NCBI GenBank assembly: GCA_963825405.1
Contig: CAWGTB010000011.1
Coordinates: forward strand, 186,001 to 250,000
DNA length: 64,000 bases
Origin: JACPNO01 sp963825405
GTDB lineage: Bacteria; Acidobacteriota; Terriglobia; Bryobacterales; Bryobacteraceae
Direction of reading: 5' to 3'
Within the stretch, counting starts at the first letter, position 1. Every line of letters starts with the position of its first letter. This document shows, one piece after another, positions 37,232 to 46,475 of the stretch. The notes beneath the pieces are model-generated. The model was not told where the DNA came from and ran no database searches. It saw only the letters and a program-made list of their open reading frames with translations. The position numbers and the translations under genes are program-made.

Positions 37232-39961
37232 ATGCGCCGCGCAGTCCTCTTCGTTCTGCTGTTGAGCTTTGGCTTGTTCTGCTGGAATGCCGCGGCCGCT
37301 GGTATTCCGGGTTTCTTCGTGCGGGATGGGCGCGATGGCCGGTTCGTGACGCGGACTCCGGAGCTGGCGGCGTCGTTCTTCAAGCGGGAGATCGTATTGA
37401 GCCTGCGGGGAGGCAAAGTGCGGCTACGCTTCGCGGGCTCGAACCGGAGCTCGGCTCCAGAAGCGGCCGAAGCCCTTCCCGGGCACGTGAATTTTCTGCT
37501 GGGGCGCGATCCGGCGGCGTGGAAAACCGACGTTCCTATTTATGGCTCGGTGGCTTACCGCCAGTTGTATCCGGGCATCGACATGACTTACTCGCATACC
37601 TCCGGGCGGCTGAAGTCGGAATTCGTGGTGGCGCCGGGCGCCGATCCCGGCATCATTCAAATGCGCTACGAAGGCATGCACGCTCGCCTCGATTCGGAGG
37701 GAACGCTGCTGCTTTCAGGGCCGGCCGGTGAACTGCGCGAGCAGGCTCCCGTGCTGTATCAGCAAGTAGGGACATTGCGGGTTCCGGTGTCCGGCGGGTT
37801 TCGCATTCACGATGATGGCAGCGTGGGGTTCCGTACCGATGCCTACGATCGCTCGCAGCCGTTGGTCATCGATCCGGTGCTGACCTCGAGCAGCTACCTG
37901 GGCGGAAACGGGCAGAACAGCCTTACCGGTGTCGCCGTGGATGCTTCCGGCAACATGTATGTAGCCGGATGGACCGATGCGCTGAATCTGCCAGTGGCGA
38001 ATCCTTTCCATTCGCAGAGTGGCGGCAGCGTGGATGCTTTCGTCGCTAAGCTCGGGCCGGGCGGCAATTCGCTGCTCTACTGCACCTACCTCGGCGGCAG
38101 CGGCGATGACCGTGCTTTCGCGATTGCTGTCGATCCCGCCGGCAGCGCGTATGTGACCGGCTGGACGGGCTCGTCGAATTTCCCTACCGCCCATGCGATG
38201 CAAGCCAACCGCGGCGGCGGCCGGGATGCCTTCGTCGCCAAGTTGACTCCGGCCGGCAATGCGCTTTCCTACAGCACGTTTCTGGGCGGCAGTAGCAATG
38301 AGAGCGGCAACGGCATTGCCGTAGACAGCGGCGGCAACGCTTATGTCACCGGAGATACGGCCTCGCCCAATTTCCCGACGGCGAGCCCGTACCAATCCAG
38401 GATTGCGGGCATACAAAATGCGTTTGTGGCTAAGCTCAATGCCTCCGGCAGCCTAGGCTATGCAACGTATTTGGGAGGCAGCGGCAGTGACCATGCCGCC
38501 GGAATCGCGATCGACTCCACCGGCAATGCCTATGTCACAGGAAGCACGACCTCCAGCAACTTTCCTACCTTCGCGGCGCTTCAGCCTGTGAACGCGGGCG
38601 GGCAGGACGCGTTCATCGCCAAGCTCGGACCCGCCGGCAACACCTTGATCTATGGCACGTACCTGGGCGGACGCGGCGGAATGGCGGGGGCGCCTGAGGG
38701 CGGACAAGCCATCGCGGTCGATGCGTCCGGCAGCGCGTACGTGGCGGGCGTAACCAGCTCCGTCAATTTTCCGGTGACTGCGGGCGCCCTGCAATCGTTT
38801 CACGCCGGCGGAGGGCAGGATGCGTTCGTCGCCAAGCTCAATCCGGCCGGAAGCGCGCTCGTCTACGCCACATATCTAGGCGGCAGCAGCTTTGATTTCG
38901 CCAACGGCATTGCGGTCGATTTCGTGGGCCACGCGTATGTCGCCGGATATACCGGATCGACCGATTTCCTTACCGCGCGTCCCCTGCAAGATGGCAACGC
39001 CGGCCTTTACGATGCATTCCTCGCCAAACTCAACCCCGCCGGAACTGCGCTGGTTTTCAGCACGTATCTCGGAGGCAGCGGGATTGATTCGGCCAACGCG
39101 ATTGCCGCCGACTCGCTGGGCAATGCCTATGTCGCCGGCCAGTCGCTCTCGCCCGACTTTCCCCTGCTACATCCGGCGCAGGCCACTACCGCCGGTTACA
39201 CCGGTTTCATCGCCAAAATTTCGAGCGGCTGGAAGGTGGCCGTTTTCAACGCCGGCGCGTGGTACATCGATCAAAATCGCAACGGCATCTTCGACGGAAT
39301 CTCCGCCGGCGATGGCGCGCCGTTCTTCGGTCAGGCTGGCGACATCCCTGTCACCGGCGACTGGGACGGATCGGGCATCAGTAAAATCGGCGTTTTTCGC
39401 GCCGGACAATGGCTGCTGGATGTCAACGGAAACGGCCTGTGGGATGGCCCCTCCGGCGGCGACCGCCTGCTGAATTTCGGCCAGGCCGGCGACCTGCCGG
39501 TAGTTGGCGACTGGAATGGTTCCGGCACCGCCAAGATCGGCATCTATCGAAGCGGCTTCTGGATGCTGGACTATAACGGCAACGGCCAGTGGGATAACAC
39601 CGCCGGCGGCGACGTGTCCTTCTGGCTGGGCAATGGCCAGTACCTCCCCATTGTGGGGGACTGGAACGGATCGGGCACAGCCAAGGCAGGGGTATTCTAT
39701 TAACGGCACGTGGTATCTGGATATCAATGGCGACGGCCAGTGGGTCGCCGGGACCGATGCCGTGCTGGGGTTCGGTACGCGCGGGCGATATCCCCATTAC
39801 CGGCGATTGGCGCGGCATCGGCAAGACCGACATCGGCGTTTTTCGCTCCGGATTTTGGATTCTCGACATGAATGGCAACGGGCAAATCGACGGCATCGGC
39901 ATTGGCGAAGTCCGGCTTCTGGCTTGGCAATTCGCAGTATATTCCAGTAGTTTTTCGTTAA
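37232..39961 (+). CDS. SBBP-repeat extracellular protein with C-terminal FG-GAP-like repeats, frameshifted near the 3' end
   Basis: A secreted protein of about 910 residues. The signal peptide (VLFVLLLSFGLFCWNAAAAG) is followed by a DUF7948-type N-terminal domain (YGSVAYRQLYPGIDMTYSHT). Then come nine SBBP repeats of about 57 residues, each like GVAVDASGNMYVAGWTDALNLP and AFVAKLGPGGNSLLYCTYLGG. The C-terminal part holds GDWDGSGISKIGVFRAGQWLLD units, related to FG-GAP propeller blades. Frames change near 39700, 39770 and 39910; the stop is then TAA at 39961. Start ATG has GGAAG five bases upstream. Such proteins are abundant in Solibacteraceae; role unknown, perhaps surface adhesion. Confidence 0.85.
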
Positions 39962-40068
39962 ACCGGGCGGCAGCGGTGTTTGCACCTCGAACTGTACTTT
40001 TGAGCCGTTACTTCATTTTGAACGGCTAAGTCCTTCATTTTCTTCATAAAAATCTCTTGCTTGTTCTC

Positions 40069-40120
40069 AATAGATAGGGTATATCTTATGGGTATCAGAA
40101 ATACCTTACGAATAGATAGG
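40069..40120 (+). promoter_or_regulatory. Direct repeats and a small palindrome before the 40131 gene
   Basis: AATAGATAGG occurs at 40069-40078 and again at 40111-40120, exactly 42 bases apart (four helical turns). Between them GGTAT at 40091-40095 pairs with ATACC at 40101-40105. The second copy overlaps the AGGAG ribosome-binding site. The arrangement suggests an operator that could block translation or transcription of the small gene. Confidence 0.45.
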
Positions 40121-40130
40121 AGAAATAAAG

Positions 40131-40481
40131 ATGGTGCGCTCAGTGGAAGTTGTTTCGGAAGAATCGCTCGCGTCTGCAATCGGGCTGCTTTATCAAAGAA
40201 AGAAAGCCGGGGCCGCGTTGATTCGTGTATTGGAGAAATATCAACACGGCGGCTGTCGCAGCGCTTCCGGATTTCCGCGGTCCGCACGACGAGTTTCGCT
40301 GGCACGACGCTCGAATTCCGCACTTGCTTCGCCCCAGAGTGTCACTGGAAATCAGCAGAAATTGGAGCACCTTTATCTTCGACGCGCGGTCGTCGATGAA
40401 CTGATCCGCTCCATCGAGGCCTACGCCGACGCATCTCCCACCTTGACCGGCAGACGCGCCGGCCCTCAGGCAAATCATTAA
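40131..40481 (+). CDS. Small basic hypothetical protein
   Basis: A 116-residue protein, MVRSVEVVSEESLASAIGLL and on, with AGGAG eight bases before the ATG. The N-terminal 45 residues and the last 40 (VTGNQQKLEHLYLRRAVVDE) should be helical. The middle is Ser/Arg-rich (SGFPRSARRVSLARRSNSAL) and could be extended. No family is recognised. A frame change inside the middle cannot be ruled out, since the region is unusually rich in Ser and Arg. A hairpin follows the stop. Confidence 0.55.
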   Translation: MVRSVEVVSEESLASAIGLLYQRKKAGAALIRVLEKYQHGGCRSASGFPRSARRVSLARRSNSALASPQSVTGNQQKLEHLYLRRAVVDELIRSIEAYADASPTLTGRRAGPQANH

Positions 40482-40493
40482 TCCCCCCTTTGT

Positions 40494-40540
40494 AGGGCTG
40501 CTGCCTGCTAATTGCAACGAAGTAAAGCAGCGGCAGCCCT
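40494..40540 (+). terminator. Imperfect hairpin after the small hypothetical gene
   Basis: AGGGCTGC at 40494-40501 pairs with GCAGCCCT at 40533-40540, extended by CTGCT and AGCAG inside with a mismatch. It starts 13 bases after the stop codon. There is no T-run after it, so it would be a weak or rho-assisted terminator, or a 3'-end stabiliser. Confidence 0.4.
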
Positions 40541-40780
40541 CACCTCAAAGTCTTTCCGCCGTACAACCTGAATTAAATCGTGAATTGAGTACGGGAATCT
40601 TCCGGCGTTATATGTCCCGTCCTATCGTGGCCACCTGCCTTATCGGATGAAAAAGTAGGCCAATTCCTGTAACTCCAGGTCTTGAAGATAACCTTTCCTT
40701 GGTCTAACGTAATACCTCCCCGGGGTAGTTCAACGTAATCCGCGCGGCATTAAACCGCGTGGCTGAAAGGTAGGTCCACT
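40541..40780. promoter_or_regulatory. Non-coding region before the small secreted peptide gene
   Basis: No gene is seen. AACGTAAT occurs twice (40706-40713 and 40732-40739), 26 bases apart. Between them lies the palindrome CCCCGGGG. A small hairpin CGCGG/CCGCG with a seven-base loop follows at 40743-40759. These could form an operator and leader for the peptide gene at 40781; no promoter could be fixed. Confidence 0.4.
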
Positions 40781-40897
40781 ATGCTCAGACGACTTTTATT
40801 GATCGCCCTATTCGCGGTCCAATTTCTGGCGGTCACGGGCGGGTCCCAGGCGCACGATCCTTACCCCCAGTGCCATCCGTGTCCGTTCGTGCGCTGA
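40781..40897 (+). CDS. Possible 38-residue secreted peptide with a CHPC motif
   Basis: A short frame starting at ATG 40781, preceded by AGGTAGG. It codes a clear signal-like N-terminus (MLRRLLLIALFAVQFLAVTG) and a short tail GSQAHDPYPQCHPCPFVR. After cleavage, perhaps at SQA, the mature peptide would be about 14 residues, with two cysteines in a CxxC arrangement and two histidines. This could bind metal or form a disulfide. It is below the usual gene-finding limit. No family is recognised. Confidence 0.45.
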   Translation: MLRRLLLIALFAVQFLAVTGGSQAHDPYPQCHPCPFVR

Positions 40898-40933
40898 AAA
40901 AACGTTAACTGTTTTTGGATCCGCTACATGCTG

Positions 40934-40970
40934 ACCCGGTGACAGTGGTAAGATAACTTTGTCACCGGGT
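40934..40970. other. Perfect 11-bp stem-loop in the leader of the membrane protein gene
   Basis: ACCCGGTGACA at 40934-40944 pairs exactly with TGTCACCGGGT at 40960-40970, with a 15-base loop. It lies eight bases before the ATG at 40979, so in a transcript from upstream it would mask or position the ribosome-binding region. No T-run follows, so it is not a typical terminator. Confidence 0.6.
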
Positions 40971-40978
40971 TGGCGTGT

Positions 40979-41749
40979 ATGATTTTTGGCGCTTCGCTGC
41001 TCTCGTATTTGTGGGTGGTAGCCATCGCGGCTAACGTCGTTCTGGCGGTGCGCCTCTACATGCTCGAGCTGCACAAGAAGTATCCTTATTTCTTTGTTTA
41101 TTTGATATTCCAAACGGTGCGCTCGTTAGCGCTGGTTACTTTCCCCATCAACAGCTTCACATTTGCCTACATTTTTGTCTACACGCAGCCGGTGTTGTGG
41201 GTCTTTTACGTCCTCGTCGTGTTGGAACTTTACGACAAAGTCCTGAACGACTGGAAGGGTATTCAAAGCTTGGGAAGATGGGCTTTGTATGGCTCCCTGG
41301 TTATTGCCGTGGGCGTCTCGTTTCTCACGCTCATCCCCTTTTGGGGGAAAGAGGATTCCAAACTTCTCTTCTGGGTGACCACCGTCGAGCGCGGCGTGCT
41401 CACCAGCGTGATGCTCTTTTTGTTTCTCATTTTGCTGTTTCTGTCGCGATATCCGCTGCAATTGAGACGCAACATCATTGTCCATTGCGTGGTCTACACC
41501 ATCTTTTTTCTCGGCCTCAGCATGACCCTGCTGGTTAGAAACGTGCGTGGCTGGGAGATCATGCCCACTTTGAATCACGTGGTGGAAGTAATCAGCCTGG
41601 CTTGCTACGGCGTGTGGATCACATTCCTTACCAAGAAAGGCGAGGAGCGCACGGTCGCGATCAAGCACTCGGACCCGGCCGACGAGCGGCGCCGAATCGA
41701 ACAGCTCATCAGCCTAAATGATACGCTTCTGCGTGCTGCCAGAAAATAA
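40979..41749 (+). CDS. Polytopic membrane protein of unknown function
   Basis: A 256-residue protein with about seven predicted transmembrane helices, for example LLSYLWVVAIAANVVLAVRL, VLWVFYVLVVLELYD, WALYGSLVIAVGVSFLTLIP and LTSVMLFLFLILLFLS. A short charged C-terminal tail, DPADERRRIEQLISLNDTLL, is cytoplasmic. The topology resembles seven-helix sensory or bacterial uncharacterised proteins common in Acidobacteria. ATG at 40979 is chosen because a TTG nine bases upstream falls in the hairpin. No family can be named. Confidence 0.7.
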   Translation: MIFGASLLSYLWVVAIAANVVLAVRLYMLELHKKYPYFFVYLIFQTVRSLALVTFPINSFTFAYIFVYTQPVLWVFYVLVVLELYDKVLNDWKGIQSLGRWALYGSLVIAVGVSFLTLIPFWGKEDSKLLFWVTTVERGVLTSVMLFLFLILLFLSRYPLQLRRNIIVHCVVYTIFFLGLSMTLLVRNVRGWEIMPTLNHVVEVISLACYGVWITFLTKKGEERTVAIKHSDPADERRRIEQLISLNDTLLRAARK

Positions 41750-41868
41750 CTTTCGTTATTAATTTCGTAATAACCAAAGGTTAAGGCAATTTATCCGGTA
41801 AAATACCGCTTGATTCCCGCGTAACTCTGGAATATCATCGACTCATCTAAGTAGTTAACTGGTGACTA

Positions 41869-42406
41869 ATGACCATTGTTTTATGCGGATCGGCACTAAG
41901 TGTTACGTTCGCCCTGGTTATCCTGGGGCTTCTTCGGCGGCTGAGCGGCAACCCCGCGCGGATCGCTCCGGATGTGGCTCGCAACGTCGTCCGCATTGAG
42001 GACCGCTACCGGCCCATGGAGCGGCTGCTAGCTCGCGCAGACACAGAGTTTCTGAAACGGCAGGACGGAATTTCGAGCGAAATGTCGCGTGAATTCCGCG
42101 CCCAGCGGAGGAAATTGTTCCGCTCGTATGTGCGCTGCCTGGCCAAGGATTTCACCCGCATTTACAAAACGCTCGAGATCGCAATCGTGGAGTCCCGGCA
42201 GGACCGGCCGGATCTGGTGCGGCTGATGATCAGGCAGAAAGACCGACTTCGTGATGGCGATGTTCGCGATCGAGTTGCGGCTGGCCATACACGCGTGGGG
42301 CATAAACGGGATGGACGTGGAACGCCTGGTGCAATCGGTACGCACGCTGAAAGGCGCCTGGAGCCTGCTGTCGGTGCCTCAGGAGCCTGCGATCACCAAC
42401 GGCTAA
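41869..42406 (+). CDS. Single-pass membrane protein of unknown function, one frameshift
   Basis: A protein of about 178 residues with one N-terminal helix (VLCGSALSVTFALVILGLL) and a charged cytoplasmic domain, DRYRPMERLLARADTEFLKR and RRKLFRSYVRCLAKDFTRIY. The frame changes near 42238. The shifted frame continues DFVMAMFAIELRLAIHAWGI and ends VPQEPAITNG. The last four bases overlap the convergent response regulator gene. No family is recognised. Confidence 0.6.
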
Positions 42407-43125
42407 CTTCGGCCCGCGCTTTTGTTGAGACCGTGGCCTTCGTCGGGATCGGTGGATTCGGCCGGGTTGGCCGAGGAAGAGGTCAGATTGCGCTGAATGG
42501 CGAATTTGACCAGGCCAACCAGGTCGTGGATTCCCAGTTTCCGCATGATGTTGGAGCGGTAGGTGTCCACGGTCTTGGGACTGATGTCGAGCAACTTGGC
42601 GATGTCCTTGGGACGCAAGCCATCCACCAGGAAAGAAAATACTTCAAATTCCCGCCGGCTGAGCGAGGCCAACGGGTCCTCGGCGGCGGCCTTCCGCGGG
42701 GTTTCCAACAGATAATCACGGCGTAGCAGGGGCGATATGTAAACCCCGCCATCCTGAATGTAGCTGATGGCATCGAGCAGATGACGCGCCGGACCGTCCT
42801 TGAGCAGATAGCCATTGGCTCCCGCCCGCAGCGCTTCCATCACCATCTTGTCGTCGCGGCTGATGGACAACACGATCAGCTTGCAGGGCGACGGGGTCTC
42901 GCGCACTTTTCGGATGACCTCCAGGCCGTGCAGCTTGGGCATGTGCAGATCGATGATGGCGAAATCGGGCTCGAGCGCTTTGATCATCTCCACTGCCGCT
43001 AAGCCGTCGGCGCACTGCCCGGCGATGTGCAATTCCGGACGAGTGCCGCAGAATGCCGCCAGGCCCTCGCGCACGATGGAATGGTCGTCGGCAAGAATGA
43101 TGGAAATCGGCTTGGTGGCCTGCAT
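42403..43125 (-). CDS. NarL/LuxR-type response regulator
   Basis: An intact 240-residue regulator. The receiver has a full active site: acidic pair in ISIILADDHSIVREGL, phosphoacceptor Asp in PDFAIIDLHMPKLHG, Ser in VLSISRDD and Lys in GYLLKDGPARHLL. The LuxR-type HTH is LSRREFEVFSFLVDGLRPKD and LDISPKTVDTYRSNIMRKLG. Its ATG overlaps the TAA of the histidine kinase by one base, so the two form a two-component system with coupled translation. The target is not known. Confidence 0.92.
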   Translation of the reverse strand: MQATKPISIILADDHSIVREGLAAFCGTRPELHIAGQCADGLAAVEMIKALEPDFAIIDLHMPKLHGLEVIRKVRETPSPCKLIVLSISRDDKMVMEALRAGANGYLLKDGPARHLLDAISYIQDGGVYISPLLRRDYLLETPRKAAAEDPLASLSRREFEVFSFLVDGLRPKDIAKLLDISPKTVDTYRSNIMRKLGIHDLVGLVKFAIQRNLTSSSANPAESTDPDEGHGLNKSAGRS

Positions 43126-44225
43126 TACTCCTCCGCTACTGGCATGACGGCTTCCATCCGGGTGCCGCCGGGACCGCTCGATATGCGGCACTCGCCGTCG
43201 AGCCCTAGGATTTCCTCGCGCAGCGCGCGCAAGCCGATGCCGGGCATGCTGGAATCCGGCCTCCCGAACACGACGTTGGGATCGAAACCTTTGCCATTGT
43301 CGGTGAGCACAAAGCGAACGCGGTCGCCGTACGGTTCCAGTATCAGGCTAACCTCGGTGGCGTCGGCGTGACGCAAAAGGTTGGACAGGCCCTCCTGAGC
43401 GGCTCGATACAGAGCCACTCGAACGGGTTGCGAGGGTTCCACTTGCATGCGATGGACATCAAGTGTAGCACGGAATTTCTCGGGGATACCGGTGGTCTTC
43501 CACAACAGTTCGATGGCGTCGGCAAGCTGGAGACGCTGCCAGTCGGGCGGATGCAGCCGCCGCGAAATCGAGCGCACCTGATCGAGCGATTGGTCGGCGA
43601 GGGTCTGGATGCGGTCGAGCGATTCTCGCACGAAACCCGGTGGATGGGGCAGCGCGGCCTCGATCAGATCCAGGTTCATGCGAATTCCGGCCAGCGTTTG
43701 TCCCACGCCGGAATGGAGATCGCGGGCGATGCGCGTGCGCTCGTTCTCCATGGCTTCGGAAAGTATGGCGGCTATGGGACGGCCGCTGTGGCGCGTATGG
43801 CGCTCCAGATTGCGGTGGGCCTCAAGCAAACGGAAATAATTACGGACCGTGGTTCGCTGTACGTCGCGCAGCAGACCCAGCGCCTCGTCGCTGGGGTTTG
43901 AATCCGTGGCGCGGGCGCGGACGTGTGCCGCCAACACCACCTTGCGCTCGGTCGCGAACAAGCGCACGAAATGAACGCGAACGGCAGACGCGCCATCAGA
44001 GGCGCCAAAAAGACAGGTCATAGCAGGTTCGTCGCCGGCGCTTCCGCCACGCAACAGTTGCCACGCTTCGGAAACTTGCGCGGAAGGGACGGCATCCAGA
44101 AAATTCCGAGCCGAACCTAAGCGAACGCGGGCGCGCTCATTCATCCAAAGAATCTCCCCCTGGTTGTCGCACTCCACAAATAAGCGGTCGCATCCAGGCA
44201 CGCCAAGCGGCCGGTCCGGATCCAA
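43125..44225 (-). CDS. Cytoplasmic PAS-type sensor histidine kinase (HisKA_3 family)
   Basis: An intact protein of 366 residues without membrane segments. The first 110 residues look like a PAS domain (LFVECDNQGEILWMNERARV). The dimerisation and phosphotransfer region follows, with ENERTRIARDLHSGVGQTLA carrying the phosphorylatable His. The HATPase domain has the N box in EGLSNLLRHADATEVSLIL, the G1 box VLTDNGKGFDPN and the G2 box MPGIGLRALREEI. It starts with TTG at 44225, after AAGGAG. It works with the regulator encoded directly downstream. Confidence 0.9.
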   Translation of the reverse strand: MDPDRPLGVPGCDRLFVECDNQGEILWMNERARVRLGSARNFLDAVPSAQVSEAWQLLRGGSAGDEPAMTCLFGASDGASAVRVHFVRLFATERKVVLAAHVRARATDSNPSDEALGLLRDVQRTTVRNYFRLLEAHRNLERHTRHSGRPIAAILSEAMENERTRIARDLHSGVGQTLAGIRMNLDLIEAALPHPPGFVRESLDRIQTLADQSLDQVRSISRRLHPPDWQRLQLADAIELLWKTTGIPEKFRATLDVHRMQVEPSQPVRVALYRAAQEGLSNLLRHADATEVSLILEPYGDRVRFVLTDNGKGFDPNVVFGRPDSSMPGIGLRALREEILGLDGECRISSGPGGTRMEAVMPVAEE

Positions 44226-44340
44226 GACGAAGCTCTCCTTAAGGGGTTACCCTGTTAACATTACAAATTCAGAGATTTCGCACAAGCAGGTATATTCCCT
44301 AGTGCATTCTCAGGTTTTTCTGTATAATGAGTTTACTGGT

Positions 44341-44793
44341 ATGCCCAGATTGCTGGACGCCATCCCGCGCGCTGTATTAATTCTCGGCGGGATCACTATT
44401 GGCGCGGTATCGATTCTTTGGAAGTCTCGCGAGACTGCCGAACAAACTGCGCCGCTTCGCCGCGGCATCGCCGATCTCGAAGCCAAGATGTCCGAGCAGT
44501 CGATGTTCTATCAAAGCAAGCTCGCTGAAATCGAGCGCCGGCTGGAACATCACGACACCAGGCTGAGAGACGTTCCTACGATCGCGCAAATTGTTTCCAC
44601 AATGGAAACGATGCTGGGCAACACGATGAGCGGCCTGGATCAGAAATTAGCGGACCAGGTGCGATCCATCGAAGTACTGAAGACCACCGTCGTGCAGACC
44701 GATGAGCTGATGGAGCGCGTGCTGGATTCCATCTACTCTCTGCAGTCGAACCTTCCCGACAGTGAAAAAACGGAAGTCTCCGTTTCGGTTTAA
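44341..44793 (+). CDS. Membrane-anchored coiled-coil protein
   Basis: A 150-residue protein with one transmembrane helix (DAIPRAVLILGGITIGAVSIL) and a long coiled coil: RGIADLEAKMSEQSMFYQSK, IERRLEHHDTRLRDVPTIAQ and IEVLKTTVVQTDELMERVLD. ATG at 44341 has no ribosome-binding site. A -10-like TATAAT at 44323-44328 would place the transcript start only about six bases before the ATG, so it may be nearly leaderless. The coiled coil resembles part of the convergent neighbour. Confidence 0.65.
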   Translation: MPRLLDAIPRAVLILGGITIGAVSILWKSRETAEQTAPLRRGIADLEAKMSEQSMFYQSKLAEIERRLEHHDTRLRDVPTIAQIVSTMETMLGNTMSGLDQKLADQVRSIEVLKTTVVQTDELMERVLDSIYSLQSNLPDSEKTEVSVSV

Positions 44794-44837
44794 ACGCAAC
44801 CCCTCCTCTGGTCGCGGCTCTGAATCACAAATCGGGA

Positions 44838-45950
44838 TTACAGGCTGGCAATCGAAAGCCGGTTCAGCACCGCGGCGCTCTCTTCATACTTGTGCTGTTG
44901 ATAGAGGACGTCGGTGAGACCCAAAGCGGCTTCGCGATTCTGTGGATTGGCCTGCAGCACGGAGCGGTACGCGCGCTCGGCCTGCGTCCACTCCTGGCGG
45001 CGCACGTACTCGCGGCCTTGATCGAGCAGCGTGTAGGTGTCGCTCGGCTTGTCGCTAGCAGTCGCGGTCGAAACCGGCGCAGCGAAGCTTTGCGGTTCGG
45101 TGAAGCGCTTGCGCACGAAACGCGAGGCAACGCTAAAGCCGCTCAGCATTAAAACGCCTGCCAGGGCGACGGTCACGGGCGTGCGCCAACGCCGAAGTGC
45201 CGCGGGCTGCGATGCACCCAATTCAAAGGAGAGCGGATGCGGACGCGCGCCCGATTCCTCGCGATCGAGGCGCGGAGCGCTGGCGACACTGCTGGTGACG
45301 GGACTGACGACAGCATCGGGAGCGCGGAATTCCGCGTCAGCCCGCGGCGGTGATGGCGGCCTGGATTGATCGCGAAGCTGCTCGATCCCGGCCAGCATCT
45401 TCTGCAAACTCTGATCCGTCCGCATCGAAGAGTGCCGCAAATCGCCAATAGCTTTGGATTGCTCGGTGAGGCCGGTCTCGATGACCGACATGCGCTGCAT
45501 CACTTGATTTTGCAGAGTGTCGACTAGCGCCTGTACCGCGCGGTTATGCACCTCTTCGATTTCCCGCCGCAAGGTAACATACACTTCGTCGACGCGCTCG
45601 GTGACGCCGCTGCGAATCAGACCCGGCAGGCGCGTCTCGAGCTCTTCAATCTTGTGATCCACATTGCGGATGTTGGCGCTGAGAGCTTGCAGAGCTTCCA
45701 CATTTTGCGTGGAGAAATTCGCGGCGGCAGCTCCGGGTGAAACGGTTCTTGCCGATGGCTGAATCCGAACCGACGATTCCATGCGCACGATGCGTCCCTC
45801 GACTGCATCCAAACGTTGGACTAGCGGATCGACTTCGGACTCGGACTGCGGACGACGTGCTTTGACGGAGGCTTGGCCGATCTTGATGCCTGCGCCTAAG
45901 GCTAAACCCCCACCGAAGGAGATTGCCAATGCTTTGAGCACGCCCTTCAT
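44838..45950 (-). CDS. Coiled-coil, single-TM, TPR-containing protein
   Basis: An intact 370-residue protein. An N-terminal hydrophobic segment (LKALAISFGGGLALGAGIKI) is followed by coiled-coil stretches (VQRLDAVEGRIVRMESSVRI, IRNVDHKIEELETRLPGLIR). A proline-rich linker leads to a second transmembrane helix at about residues 262-280 (VTVALAGVLMLSGFSVASRF). The C-terminus holds a TPR-type motif, LDQGREYVRRQEWTQAERAY. The arrangement suggests an envelope scaffold. The segment MSVIETGLTEQSKAIGDLRH resembles the coiled coil of the gene at 44341. Confidence 0.7.
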   Translation of the reverse strand: MKGVLKALAISFGGGLALGAGIKIGQASVKARRPQSESEVDPLVQRLDAVEGRIVRMESSVRIQPSARTVSPGAAAANFSTQNVEALQALSANIRNVDHKIEELETRLPGLIRSGVTERVDEVYVTLRREIEEVHNRAVQALVDTLQNQVMQRMSVIETGLTEQSKAIGDLRHSSMRTDQSLQKMLAGIEQLRDQSRPPSPPRADAEFRAPDAVVSPVTSSVASAPRLDREESGARPHPLSFELGASQPAALRRWRTPVTVALAGVLMLSGFSVASRFVRKRFTEPQSFAAPVSTATASDKPSDTYTLLDQGREYVRRQEWTQAERAYRSVLQANPQNREAALGLTDVLYQQHKYEESAAVLNRLSIASL

Positions 45951-46052
45951 ATTAGAATCCGCCCATTCGCTGCTTGGGCAGCACTAGTTATTATACCTGG
46001 AATACTGACGGTGAATGGGTGGGAGGCGCTCCGCAGGCCGGGCGGAACTGAT

Positions 46053-46262
46053 TTAAGCGGCGCCTGCGGCTTTGTTCGCCATGGCGGAGGTCTTGCTCTT
46101 ACTGCCGGGCGGACGGCCTCTGCGCTTGGGTTCCTTCAGCCAGCCGGGCGGACGGCCCCTGCGGCGCTCACGGCCGTGAGCCAACCTCTCCAGGCTGACA
46201 ATGGCCTCGTCCAACTGCTCTCGCTCGCGACGCAAATCTGACAGAATTGTGAGAATATTCAC
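46053..46262 (-). CDS. Small AT-hook-like DNA-binding protein
   Basis: A 69-residue basic protein. The first half is a likely helix (LSDLRREREQLDEAIVSLER). The second half carries two AT-hook-like motifs, RRGRPPGWLKEPKR and RRGRPPGSKSK, which usually insert Arg-Gly-Arg into the minor groove of AT-rich DNA. GTG at 46262 has AGGGA five bases upstream. Related small proteins are common in Acidobacteria; a nucleoid role is a guess. Confidence 0.65.
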   Translation of the reverse strand: MNILTILSDLRREREQLDEAIVSLERLAHGRERRRGRPPGWLKEPKRRGRPPGSKSKTSAMANKAAGAA

Positions 46263-46475
46263 GTTGTCCCTACCATTTCCGGCCCGTAGTGGCGTTTAGA
46301 CGCGGACCTGGCGGCTCCTATCTGTGGAATATCGAAAATTATACCCAACATGAGCAGTATTAACAATCGGATATTGCCCAATTATGATATCGGTCTACAG
46401 CTAGAAAAGAATTAGGGAAAGTCCTTTGCCTTAAAGACCTGATATCCATCGGAATTGCCATCATGCAAATTCGTT

